Below are positions 34,255-42,798 of a stretch of 64,000 nucleotides of DNA, one piece after another. The stretch comes from CAYWLQ01 sp964458775. GTDB taxonomy: Bacteria > Myxococcota_A > Polyangia > JAAYKL01. Within the stretch, counting starts at the first letter, position 1; each line of letters begins with the position of its first letter. Where the stretch lies: NCBI GenBank assembly GCA_964458775.1, contig CAYWLQ010000008.1, positions 4,601 through 68,600 on the forward strand, given 5' to 3'. Under the pieces are notes generated by a model. The model saw only the letters and a list, made by a program, of their open reading frames with translations, was not told the DNA's origin and did no database searches. A program made the position numbers and the translations under genes.

Positions 34255-37200
34255 ATGGCTCAGAAGATTCGGGTTTTCACACTGGCCAGAGAGGTCGGTC
34301 TCGACAATGAGGCTATGGTGGCCAAGATTCAAGAAATGGGAATCGAGGTTCACAACTATATGAGCGGACTGGAGGCGGAGACCGCACAGCGTATTAAACG
34401 TGCTATTCAAAAAGAAAGAACGGAAAATACGGTAGAAGAGCATATTCGACCGACAGTAGTACGCCGCCGAACCAAAGACGGTGCGCCGACTAAGATTCGT
34501 ACACCGAAGCCGATAAAGGAGGAGGAAGAGCCGACACCCAAGTTGAAGCCCAAATTGTCATCTTCGCCTCCTCGTAAAAAAGCTATCGCAGCGGCTTTAC
34601 CTCAGTTGTCAGATTCTGTCGAATCTATAAAGACTGCCGTTTCTGTTGAATTTGATGTGGTATCAAGTAGCAAACCATCGCTAGAGAAGCCTCCGGTAGA
34701 GAAGCTTCCGGTAGAGAAGCCTCCGGTAGAGAAGCCTCCGGTAGAGAAGCCTCCGGTAGAGAAGCTTCCGCTAGAGAAGCCTCCGGTAGAGAAGCCGATT
34801 GCCGTTGCATTAGAACCTGAGCATCAAGCCAAAAAACTTGAAGTAAAGGCAGAATCATCAGATGAACCCAAAGCTGAGCATAAGACTGAACCGGCGGATG
34901 AGCCGTCTGTTAAAGCAGAGCCGATAACAGAAACACCCTCAATTGTACAATCGGTGCAAAAAGAAAGAGAAAGAAAGTCGGTTTGGTCTGAAAATCAACA
35001 ACCTGTTGAACAGACTATGGAGCTACAGCAACCTGCTGTTACCAAAAAGACTGCTCCTTCGGAACCGACGGAGCCTATGTATACAGCAGAAGAACAAGAT
35101 AAAGACAAACGTCCAAGAGGAATAGAAATTGCTACCGGACCTATGGTTCGACGTCCTGCTGCCGAGGCTCCTGTTATTCGAAGAAGAATAACGGTATCAC
35201 AACCGGGTACCAGACCTCCAAGACCGACAGGAGGAGGAAGGCCCAGTTCACCTCCCGGAATGGACAGAGGAAGACCTGGCGGCGGCCCGCCTTCGGGAAT
35301 GGGTGACAGAAGGCCAAGTTCACCCCACGGCTCAGGAGATCGAATGTCTTCCGGTTCGAGGACAAGTCGTATGCCGGATATTGCAGCCATGGACAGCATG
35401 GCTCCGGCTCCTCCCAAAGACGGACAATTGCCAAATCGTCGCGCACGAGCTGTTCCTCCAAGAAGACGAGAAGTTCAGAGCAGAGAAATGGTAACCCAAG
35501 GACGTTTTTCGGGTGTAGGGCCGGCTGCTGCTACCGGAAAGTTCGGCGCTGTTCAGCCTTTGGGAAGAAAGCGTCGCATGGCCCCCGGAAAAAAGGGTAA
35601 AAAGACTGAAATAACTACACCAAAGGCCAGCAAGCGTGTTATCAGAATTGAAGAACAAGTAACTCTTCAGGAGCTTGCCAAAAGAATGGGCGTTAAGGCT
35701 ACAGAGCTGATGACCCATTTGATGGGTATGGGAGTCGGCACTATCAATATCAATTCTACTTTGGACATAGATACTGCCAAAATTGTGGCCTCTGACTTTG
35801 GTTACGATGTAGAAAACGTCGCTCTTGATGAAGAAAACCTTTTAGCATCGACAAGAGTCGAAGTTGAAGATGATAAAGGACGAATTCAAAGACCTCCCAT
35901 CGTTACAATGATGGGACATGTTGATCACGGCAAAACTTCGCTTCTTGATGCGCTTCGCAAAACCAGCATTGTAAGCACTGAAGCAGGCGGCATTACGCAA
36001 CATATAGGAGCTTATCGAGTCAAGACAAGCGGCGGCATTGTTGCCTTTATTGACACTCCGGGACACGAAGCCTTTACCGCTATGCGAGCTAGAGGTGCCA
36101 ATGCAACAGATATTGTTGTTTTGGTGGTGGCTGCGGATGACGGGGTTATGCCTCAGACAATTGAGGCTATCAATCACTCACGTTTAGCCAAAGTTCCAAT
36201 CATTGTTGCTATAAACAAATGTGACAAACCGTCCGCTGATCCGGCGAAGACTCGAAATATGATGATGGAGCACGGACTAATACCGGAAGATCTCGGCGGT
36301 GACACCATTATGGTCGAAGTCTCTGCACATACAGGAGCCGGTCTCGATAAGTTAATTGAGATGATTATGGTTCAAGCCGAAGTAATGGAGCTTACCGCTA
36401 ATCCTAATCGTCCAAGTAACGGTATTGTATTGGAAGCATATCTCGATCGAGGACGCGGTCCGGTTGCAAATATTCTTGTTCAAAACGGAACTTTGCGTGT
36501 CGGCGAAGTAGTAGTTGCCGGTCCCGCATACGGCAAAATCCGAGCGCTTACAGATGAAATGGGGCGTACGGTAAAAGAAGCAGGTCCTTCAACGCCTGTA
36601 GAGGTATTGGGACTGGATTCGGTTCCGTCTGCGGGTGATATGTTTGATACAGCTCCTGACTTAAAGGTCGCAGAGAAAGTAGCTAAGACGAGAACAGAAA
36701 AAACCAGAGCTTCTATGGTCGGAATGAGTAAACCGACGCTTGACAGTTTGTATGAGCAAATGCAAACGTCGCATACTCAGGTTGAACAAAAAATTATTAT
36801 AAAGGGTGATGTTCAAGGTTCCGTCGAGGCACTTAAAGATTCTTTAGAAAAATTGACCACTCCTAAAGTTAAACTGTCGGTGGTACATGCAGCTGTCGGA
36901 GGAATAACCGAATCAGACGTGTTGTTGGCTTCTACAGCATCTGCAATTATTATTGGTTTCAACGTAAGACCTGCCGGAAAAGCCAGGCACGTAGCTGAAG
37001 AACAAGGAGTGGAGATTCGCCTGTTCAGCATTATCTATGAAGTAATAGATTCCGTAAAGCAGGCCATGGTCGGGTTATTATCACCAGACATCAAAGAAGA
37101 ATCTCTCGGTCAAGTCGAAGTTAGAGACGTGTTCAGTATCCCCAAAATCGGTGCCATTGCCGGTTCTTATGTAACTGAAGGCAAGGTGGTAAGAAACTCG

Positions 37201-37395
37201 CGCGCTCGCCTTATTAGAGATTCTGTTCAGATATGGGAGGGGCGATTGGGGTCTCTTCGTAGATTCAAGGATGATGTCAAGGAAGTACAAAGCGGATATG
37301 AATGCGGTATTTCCTTGGAGGGATATAATGATATAAAGGTTGGCGATATCATTGAGATCTATACTGAGAAAAAGATTGCCGCCACTTTAAACTAG
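34255..37395 (+). CDS. infB: Translation initiation factor IF-2
   Basis: A 1,046-residue IF-2, long because of its N-terminal region. Domains: a first IF2_N module at 1-50; a Pro/Glu/Lys-rich and Gly/Arg-rich disordered stretch (about 60-450) containing eight five-residue repeats of the VEKPP type at 143-182; a second IF2_N module (about 465-525); the GTPase domain with GHVDHGKT at 554-561, DTPGHE and NKCDKP; and C-terminal domains ending near 1,040. It positions initiator tRNA on the 30S subunit. GGAGG lies six bases before the ATG. Confidence 0.96.
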   Translation: MAQKIRVFTLAREVGLDNEAMVAKIQEMGIEVHNYMSGLEAETAQRIKRAIQKERTENTVEEHIRPTVVRRRTKDGAPTKIRTPKPIKEEEEPTPKLKPKLSSSPPRKKAIAAALPQLSDSVESIKTAVSVEFDVVSSSKPSLEKPPVEKLPVEKPPVEKPPVEKPPVEKLPLEKPPVEKPIAVALEPEHQAKKLEVKAESSDEPKAEHKTEPADEPSVKAEPITETPSIVQSVQKERERKSVWSENQQPVEQTMELQQPAVTKKTAPSEPTEPMYTAEEQDKDKRPRGIEIATGPMVRRPAAEAPVIRRRITVSQPGTRPPRPTGGGRPSSPPGMDRGRPGGGPPSGMGDRRPSSPHGSGDRMSSGSRTSRMPDIAAMDSMAPAPPKDGQLPNRRARAVPPRRREVQSREMVTQGRFSGVGPAAATGKFGAVQPLGRKRRMAPGKKGKKTEITTPKASKRVIRIEEQVTLQELAKRMGVKATELMTHLMGMGVGTININSTLDIDTAKIVASDFGYDVENVALDEENLLASTRVEVEDDKGRIQRPPIVTMMGHVDHGKTSLLDALRKTSIVSTEAGGITQHIGAYRVKTSGGIVAFIDTPGHEAFTAMRARGANATDIVVLVVAADDGVMPQTIEAINHSRLAKVPIIVAINKCDKPSADPAKTRNMMMEHGLIPEDLGGDTIMVEVSAHTGAGLDKLIEMIMVQAEVMELTANPNRPSNGIVLEAYLDRGRGPVANILVQNGTLRVGEVVVAGPAYGKIRALTDEMGRTVKEAGPSTPVEVLGLDSVPSAGDMFDTAPDLKVAEKVAKTRTEKTRASMVGMSKPTLDSLYEQMQTSHTQVEQKIIIKGDVQGSVEALKDSLEKLTTPKVKLSVVHAAVGGITESDVLLASTASAIIIGFNVRPAGKARHVAEEQGVEIRLFSIIYEVIDSVKQAMVGLLSPDIKEESLGQVEVRDVFSIPKIGAIAGSYVTEGKVVRNSRARLIRDSVQIWEGRLGSLRRFKDDVKEVQSGYECGISLEGYNDIKVGDIIEIYTEKKIAATLN
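34681..34800 (+). repeat. Eight 15-bp tandem repeats inside infB
   Basis: Eight copies of a 15-base unit (GTAGAGAAGCCTCCG and near variants) encode (V/L)EK(P/L)P repeats in the disordered N-terminal part of IF-2. Identity between units is very high, with differences only at the first codon and the fourth codon, so the tract is probably recent and length-variable between strains. Frame is preserved on expansion. Confidence 0.9.
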
Positions 37396-37425
37396 TCATT
37401 CATATAGTCCAATGGAGCATTAGTC

Positions 37426-37839
37426 ATGTTTGTCGGTGTTTGCCGATTGACTTTTCATTTACACGGCGTCTCTTCTTTGAAAGAGAAACGCGGAGTAATG
37501 CGCAGAATAATTGAGAGAACAAAGGTAAAATTCAATGCTTCTGTTGCAGAAACCGAAGACAATGATAAACATCAGCGCGGTGTTGTAGGTGTAGCTGTAG
37601 TAGGAAATACATCAGCCCACGTCAACGCAATGATGTCTTCTATTGTCAGATTTGTTGAACACCTAGGTTTTGCAGAAATTTTAAATGTGGCAACAGAAGT
37701 TATACCTATGAAAGATGACATAGGAGAAATTTCGAACAAATCTATGTCCTATTTGGCTCAAGGAGGTTCTTTTTCAGAAGACCTTTTCAATGATGAGTTT
37801 TATTCTAATGAATCTGAAGAAGAAGAGGAGGATTTATGA
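37426..37839 (+). CDS. DUF503 (YlxP-like) protein
   Basis: A 137-residue protein; residues 1-95 match DUF503: VCRLTFHLHGVSSLKEKR, the KVKFNASVAE strand and VAVVGNTSAHVNAM. This family is regularly found between infB and rbfA (YlxP in Firmicutes); its function is unknown, with a ferredoxin-like fold. The last 40 residues are an acidic extension (SNESEEEEEDL end). GGAG precedes the ATG by eight bases. The stop overlaps the next start (ATGA). Confidence 0.88.
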   Translation: MFVGVCRLTFHLHGVSSLKEKRGVMRRIIERTKVKFNASVAETEDNDKHQRGVVGVAVVGNTSAHVNAMMSSIVRFVEHLGFAEILNVATEVIPMKDDIGEISNKSMSYLAQGGSFSEDLFNDEFYSNESEEEEEDL

Positions 37840-39173
37840 CGACGGTAAAAGGTGATAATCGGCGGCTTGCCAGAGTCGGTGATGCTATTCGAGAGGAGCT
37901 CTCGTCCATGCTAATAAAGTCGGCGGCAGATCCTCGATTGCGTTGGGTTACTATTACCGGAGTGGATATGTCTCCTGATTTGCGTAATGCAAGGGTATTT
38001 TATGTTGTTACCGGAAACATGCAACCCAATGACGAAGCAGCTCGCGGCCTTTCAAAAGCAGCTTCTTTTTTGCAAAGCGAACTGGCAGGAAAGCTAAAAC
38101 TCAGATATGTGCCGAAGCTTTCTTTTCATTTTGATAAAAGCTTTGACGAAGCTGTTCATATAGATGCGCTGATAGAAGAGGTTAAAGTGGAACGCGAAGC
38201 CAAACCGAAACTGTCACCCGAGAAAGAGCTGGCAAAACTGATCGCTGAGGCTGAGAAAATACTTGTTATTACTCATCGCAATCCGGACGGAGATGCTGTC
38301 GGTTCTCTTTTGGGCTTTTCAAGAATACTGTCTTTGATGGGAAAAAAGCCTACTGTTTATTGTCCTGACAAAATCCCAAAGGTTTTGTCTTTTTTAAGCG
38401 GAGCGAACGATGCAGTTTTAGAATTGGAAGAAGATGCGTCTTTTGAATTAACAGTTTCTTTGGATACCGCCGAACAAGGTTTGTTGCCTCCTGGACTTCC
38501 GCCCAAAGACAAAATGGGAACATTTGCCGTGATCGATCATCACAGCTCTCACAAAGAAATGGGGGACTTGGTTATTCGATATGAAGCTTCCTCTGTAGGC
38601 GAAATGATTTTTGATCTTCAGAAACGACTTGTTTGGCCCATTGATAAAGAAGCAGCCGAGTGCCTTTATACCTCTATTGTTTCAGATACGGGATCATTCC
38701 AATACTCCAATACCAAGGCCGACACACATCGTGCAGCAGCCGAGCTAATTCAACTGGGGGCGAGAAGCTGGCAAGTTGCAACAGCTCTGTTTGAATCCTA
38801 TCCTCTGAAAAGACAAAAGCTCTTGGCCGAGGTATTAACAACGCTTTTTGTAAACAAAGACGGTCGTTACGCAAGACTTATATGCACTGTTGATATGTTG
38901 AAGAAAACCGGCGCATCAAAAGAAGATCTCGACAGTATAATCAATTATGCTCGTTCCATAGATACTGTTCAAATTGCTGCAATGTTTAGGGAGGAGTCGA
39001 ACGGAGACGTAAAGGTTAGTTTTCGCTCAAAAGGAGAAGCTGATGTTGCCGCTATCTGCGAGGAATTCGGCGGCGGCGGGCATAAAAACGCTGCCGGCTG
39101 CACTATTAAACAAACCTCGATCGAAAAAGCAATTGAACTTGTTGATCCGGTAGCGACCAAGCGCCTCTTATAG
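37836..39173 (+). CDS. RbfA-NrnA fusion protein
   Basis: One uninterrupted 445-residue frame with two domains that are normally separate proteins. Residues about 5-115 are a ribosome-binding factor A KH-like domain (LARVGDAIREELSSML, DPRLRWVTITGVDMSPDLR). After a charged linker (about 118-140), residues 141-445 are a DHH/DHHA1 phosphoesterase of the NrnA type, with HRNPDGD at 147-153, the DHH motif at 234-236, SDTGSFQYSN and C-terminal GGGGHKNAAGC. RbfA helps 16S rRNA maturation. NrnA degrades oligoribonucleotides and 3'-phosphoadenosine-5'-phosphate. The position between DUF503 and truB is where rbfA is expected, so this copy supplies both functions. Catalytic residues of NrnA are intact. 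Confidence 0.93.
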   Translation: MTTVKGDNRRLARVGDAIREELSSMLIKSAADPRLRWVTITGVDMSPDLRNARVFYVVTGNMQPNDEAARGLSKAASFLQSELAGKLKLRYVPKLSFHFDKSFDEAVHIDALIEEVKVEREAKPKLSPEKELAKLIAEAEKILVITHRNPDGDAVGSLLGFSRILSLMGKKPTVYCPDKIPKVLSFLSGANDAVLELEEDASFELTVSLDTAEQGLLPPGLPPKDKMGTFAVIDHHSSHKEMGDLVIRYEASSVGEMIFDLQKRLVWPIDKEAAECLYTSIVSDTGSFQYSNTKADTHRAAAELIQLGARSWQVATALFESYPLKRQKLLAEVLTTLFVNKDGRYARLICTVDMLKKTGASKEDLDSIINYARSIDTVQIAAMFREESNGDVKVSFRSKGEADVAAICEEFGGGGHKNAAGCTIKQTSIEKAIELVDPVATKRLL

Positions 39174-39185
39174 ATTGAGTATATT

Positions 39186-40097
39186 GTGTCTCCTTCTATA
39201 ATTCATGGAGTCTTGCTGATCAATAAACCTGAGGGACCTTCTTCATTTGAAGCAGTTCGACTTGTCAGAAAAGCCGCAGGAATGAGTCGCGTAGGGCATG
39301 CGGGGACATTGGACCCACTTGCAGAGGGACTTTTAACAGTATGTCTTGGAGAAGCCTGCAAATTTGTTCCTTTTTTACAAGATAGTATAAAACGATATGA
39401 AGTTAATATTGTTCTCGGAGTTGAAACAAATACGTTAGATCGAGAAGGAGAAATAACAAACAAGCAGAAGGTACCGTCTCTTGATAGAGATACTATCGAA
39501 GAGGCACTCAAACATTTCACCGGTCATATCAGTCAAATACCTCCGGTTTATTCGGCAATAAAAAAAAACGGAGTAAAACTCTACAATCATGCAAGGAAGG
39601 GTGAGCATATTTCTCCTGAGCCCCGTGACGTGGTTATTGAGGCTCTTAAACTGACGGATTTTTCTGAAAACATATTAACTATAACTGTGGACTGTCGAAA
39701 GGGCACGTACATCCGCTCTCTCGCCAGAGATATTGCGATAAGGCTTGGTACGGTCGGAATGGTAGATCGCCTAAAACGTGTTGCCTGTTCCGGGTTTGAA
39801 CTATCTTCTGCGTTGTACTTGGATTCTCTCACCAAAGGAGCATCGGTAACGGATTATCTCATTCCAATGGCTGAGGCATTACCCGATATGCCGAAAGTTA
39901 TTCTAGATGAAAAAATGGAAGCCGATGTTCGAAACGGAAGAGCTGTTGAAGTTCCAAATTATCCTGAGAATGCTTCACACATAGCAATGCTGTCGCAGGA
40001 CAGACGTTTTATTGCGATAGCCGTACCGGCAAACACTCTCCTTAGGCCGATTAGAGTTATACTGGAAGATAACCAACAGTTTCACAATATGTGTTAA
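39186..40097 (+). CDS. truB: tRNA pseudouridine-55 synthase
   Basis: A 303-residue TruB. GTG start 12 bases after the rbfA-nrnA stop. LLINKPEGPSSFEAVR at the N-terminus, the catalytic GHAGTLDPLAEGLL with Asp43, and QIPPVYSAIKKNGVKLY and RKGTYIRSLARD are all canonical. A PUA-like C-terminal part (about 235-295) is present. It converts U55 of tRNA T-loops to pseudouridine. It appears to be the last gene of the rimP operon; an eight-base inverted repeat (ATATGTGT/ACACATAT, 40087-40107) spans its stop codon but lacks a T run. Confidence 0.95.
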   Translation: MSPSIIHGVLLINKPEGPSSFEAVRLVRKAAGMSRVGHAGTLDPLAEGLLTVCLGEACKFVPFLQDSIKRYEVNIVLGVETNTLDREGEITNKQKVPSLDRDTIEEALKHFTGHISQIPPVYSAIKKNGVKLYNHARKGEHISPEPRDVVIEALKLTDFSENILTITVDCRKGTYIRSLARDIAIRLGTVGMVDRLKRVACSGFELSSALYLDSLTKGASVTDYLIPMAEALPDMPKVILDEKMEADVRNGRAVEVPNYPENASHIAMLSQDRRFIAIAVPANTLLRPIRVILEDNQQFHNMC

Positions 40098-40146
40098 CGA
40101 CACATATACAAAAGAAACATCTGTCAATTTCGACGTTTGTAGAGAT

Positions 40147-40190
40147 ATATTACCATATCTATACTAAAGTGACTGCAGATAGGGTAATAT
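40147..40190 (+). promoter_or_regulatory. 14-base-arm inverted repeat in the leader of the LysM membrane-protein gene
   Basis: ATATTACCATATCT (40147-40160) faces AGATAGGGTAATAT (40177-40190): 13 of 14 positions pair, with a 16-base loop. It ends 28 bases before the ATG of the large membrane-protein gene. As RNA it would be a stable hairpin in the 5' leader; as DNA it could be an operator for a dimeric repressor. Confidence 0.45.
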
Positions 40191-40218
40191 AAGTAAATTT
40201 ATTTAGGGAGGCTTGCCA

Positions 40219-42798
40219 ATGGGTAATGTTCGAAAAAATAGTTCTCGTTGGAGCGAAACAGAAAAATCAGAATGCAGTCGAAGAGTTTATCCCCTATGGA
40301 AACTCAAAGCAGGGGCTGGTTTGCGGCATGGAATTAACCGCTGCTCTGCATTAATTCCTATAATTTGCTGCATTTTTGCCTCCTATGCTTCTGCCCAATC
40401 TTATCCTAAGGGAGAGGTGACTATTCCGTTGGACGAATGGGATTCGGTTGCAGCCGAGCTCAGAGTGGACCCCCTCATAGGGGCGGCACCAATTTCGGTC
40501 GCACATATTGACCGTCGCATTGAGGGGCGATTTCAAAAAGGGCTGTTTCGCGGCACGATGATTGATCGGTTTGAAGTCCAAGACGCAAGCGGTTATGTGC
40601 AGGTTCCTCTTCTTGATGGAAGTGTTTCATTAGGTGCAGTGTCTATTTCAGGTAAAGGAACTTCGCTATTTAAAGAAAATGAAATGTATACACTGGGTGT
40701 GGAGCAACCGGGAATCTATGAGGTGAAAGCGGAGTTCTTTTGGGGGCAGGACAATGATCGTTTTGCACGAGGGCTCAGATTTCGTCTTCCTGAAGGCTCC
40801 GTCACTGCTCTTTCGGCATGGGTTCCCGAAACGGATATCGAGCCTGTGCTTTCATCCGGCGTTATTACCAAAACTGAAATGCGGGGCAAGGAAACTTTGG
40901 TGGAGGGAAGACTTGATTCCTCCGGAATTGTGGATCTGTCGTGGACTCGTAAGGTAACACATCGCGCTGATAGGGAGGTTTCTCTGGAGGCAGCGTTGAG
41001 CACTGTGTTCACATTTCAAGAAGCTACGGTTACAGGCGTATCAGTATTTAATTATTTGGTAAAGGACGGTGAAACCGATTTTGTGGAACTCTCTCTTCCT
41101 GAGGGCGTCGAAGTGGTCAAGGTTGAAGGCGATTCAGTGCTTCAGTGGGCACAGGAATCCAAGGCAGACGGTCGTCTCACTGTCTTGCTTCGCCATTTAG
41201 TTTCTGATGCGGTGCGAATTTATGTTTATTTTCAAATGCCGCTTGATATTGAGAAACCTGTCTTACTGAAGATGCCTCTTCCTAAAAAATTGATACCGTT
41301 CACCGCTTACGCCGGTGTCCAGGGACCGCTCGGTTTCAAGATCAAAGTAGCCGACATGACCTCTGCAATCGATATTCCGTTACAAAACCTACCCCGCGAG
41401 CTGACTGAGCTGACCGATAGTCCGCTGCTGTTCGGATTCAGCTGTACTGCTGTTCCTAACGTTACGGTACAGGTCACCAGGCACGCGCAGATCGAGCTCA
41501 CCTTCACGCTCGTTGAGGAAATTCAAGCATCCACCGTGCAAATGGCCGACGGAATGCGCATTACGAAAATGAGATTTCGTATTCGAAACAATACTCGTGA
41601 AACGATGCAGGTAACTCTTCCTGACGGTGCGATTTTAACTCATGCATTTCTTGAAGGAAGTGCTGTAAGACCATTTTTGCCTCCTTTTAAAACCGCATCG
41701 CCTAATCGAAAGGTGTTGCTCTTTCCTCTGAGACAGAGCGAACGCCTCGTGGATGGGGAGCAGAGAATTCACATGGTTCGTCCCGGCGAAACCCTAAGCG
41801 ACATCGCTAACTTTTACTATTCTAACCCTACTAAAACCGACGGAATTCAAAACGCTAATCCCGGCATCAATCCTCAAAACCTCATTGTCGGTCAAGCACT
41901 GGAAGTCCCTTTAATATCAGCATCCAAGTTCGAGGAAAGCACATTTGTGATCGAGATAGCCTACAAAGAAAAAGTTCGCCCCTTGGGGATGTTTGGAGAA
42001 GTAAAACTCTCATTGCCTGAATTGGACGTCGATGTCATGGAAGCGGTGTGGCATGTATATCTCCCAAACGCCGTTGACCCTTTGTCGGTGACCGGTAACC
42101 TTGTACAGTATTCATCTATCCGATATGATCCTTTTCGCCGTGTTAGAGACTACTTGATGCAGGCAATGTTCATTCGAAACGCCTGGGCAGGAGGGGACTA
42201 CCAAAACATTTTAAAGAGTAGAAAAGCAATTTTTCAAAATGAAAACATCGAGCAATCGGTCAATCAAACCGTGCGCAGTGCTTTTCCGCTGGTCGGTCGA
42301 CTATATAAATTTAAACGTATCTTGCTTCAAAAAGATATTCCGACTTTATCAATGGTTTATGCGGACCGCATCTTTGCAACTTTTGGAAAGGTCTCCGCAC
42401 TCATAATCGGTTTTGTTCTGACCCTGCTTATGGTTAAACGGAGTCGAGATTGGAAAGTGTTTGCATTATCAATAGTAGTGCTCGGCGTAACACTGGTCAT
42501 CGCCCATTATTTTCTTGGCATGCATAGGCGACTCCTATGGGGGGCAGATTTGGCGCTTCTTTTTATGCTTATTACAAACCGAGGCGCTTACGTCTTTGAA
42601 AAAATAAGAGAACATTTGTTTTCGCCGTGGCAAATTATTCCTATGTTGACGCTCAGAAATCTCTTTCGATTAATCGGTCTGCTGTTCATTTTGGCAGTCA
42701 CACTTCTCTTTCCGCTCCTTTTATCTGCTGTTCTGTTTATTGTGCTTTTACGGAAATTGCGAAGAGAGAGCTGCGGACAGGAGGTGACCAATGGATAG
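40219..42798 (+). CDS. Large periplasmic/membrane protein with embedded LysM domain, function unknown
   Basis: About 859 residues. A basic N-terminus is followed by a signal-like hydrophobic stretch (about 42-60, ending ASAQ). A very long beta-rich extracytoplasmic part (about 60-710) contains a single LysM module (about 517-562, HMVRPGETLSDIANFYY to GQALEVP). Four hydrophobic segments close the protein (about 720-855). The section before LysM has a MRFRIRNNTRETMQVTLP and LEGSAVRPF pattern, and after LysM comes VRPLGMFGEVKLSLP; both recur in the next gene, so the two are paralogues. LysM suggests peptidoglycan binding. GGGAGG lies seven bases before the ATG; a TTG at 40321 with GGGG upstream would give a more ordinary signal peptide. 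I do not recognise a named family. Confidence 0.82.
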   Translation: MGNVRKNSSRWSETEKSECSRRVYPLWKLKAGAGLRHGINRCSALIPIICCIFASYASAQSYPKGEVTIPLDEWDSVAAELRVDPLIGAAPISVAHIDRRIEGRFQKGLFRGTMIDRFEVQDASGYVQVPLLDGSVSLGAVSISGKGTSLFKENEMYTLGVEQPGIYEVKAEFFWGQDNDRFARGLRFRLPEGSVTALSAWVPETDIEPVLSSGVITKTEMRGKETLVEGRLDSSGIVDLSWTRKVTHRADREVSLEAALSTVFTFQEATVTGVSVFNYLVKDGETDFVELSLPEGVEVVKVEGDSVLQWAQESKADGRLTVLLRHLVSDAVRIYVYFQMPLDIEKPVLLKMPLPKKLIPFTAYAGVQGPLGFKIKVADMTSAIDIPLQNLPRELTELTDSPLLFGFSCTAVPNVTVQVTRHAQIELTFTLVEEIQASTVQMADGMRITKMRFRIRNNTRETMQVTLPDGAILTHAFLEGSAVRPFLPPFKTASPNRKVLLFPLRQSERLVDGEQRIHMVRPGETLSDIANFYYSNPTKTDGIQNANPGINPQNLIVGQALEVPLISASKFEESTFVIEIAYKEKVRPLGMFGEVKLSLPELDVDVMEAVWHVYLPNAVDPLSVTGNLVQYSSIRYDPFRRVRDYLMQAMFIRNAWAGGDYQNILKSRKAIFQNENIEQSVNQTVRSAFPLVGRLYKFKRILLQKDIPTLSMVYADRIFATFGKVSALIIGFVLTLLMVKRSRDWKVFALSIVVLGVTLVIAHYFLGMHRRLLWGADLALLFMLITNRGAYVFEKIREHLFSPWQIIPMLTLRNLFRLIGLLFILAVTLLFPLLLSAVLFIVLLRKLRRESCGQEVTNG

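Noticed and set aside
40087..40107. Hairpin ATATGTGT/ACACATAT over the truB stop as a terminator
   Set aside because: AT-rich eight-base stem with no T tract after it; could affect mRNA end but not supported as a terminator.
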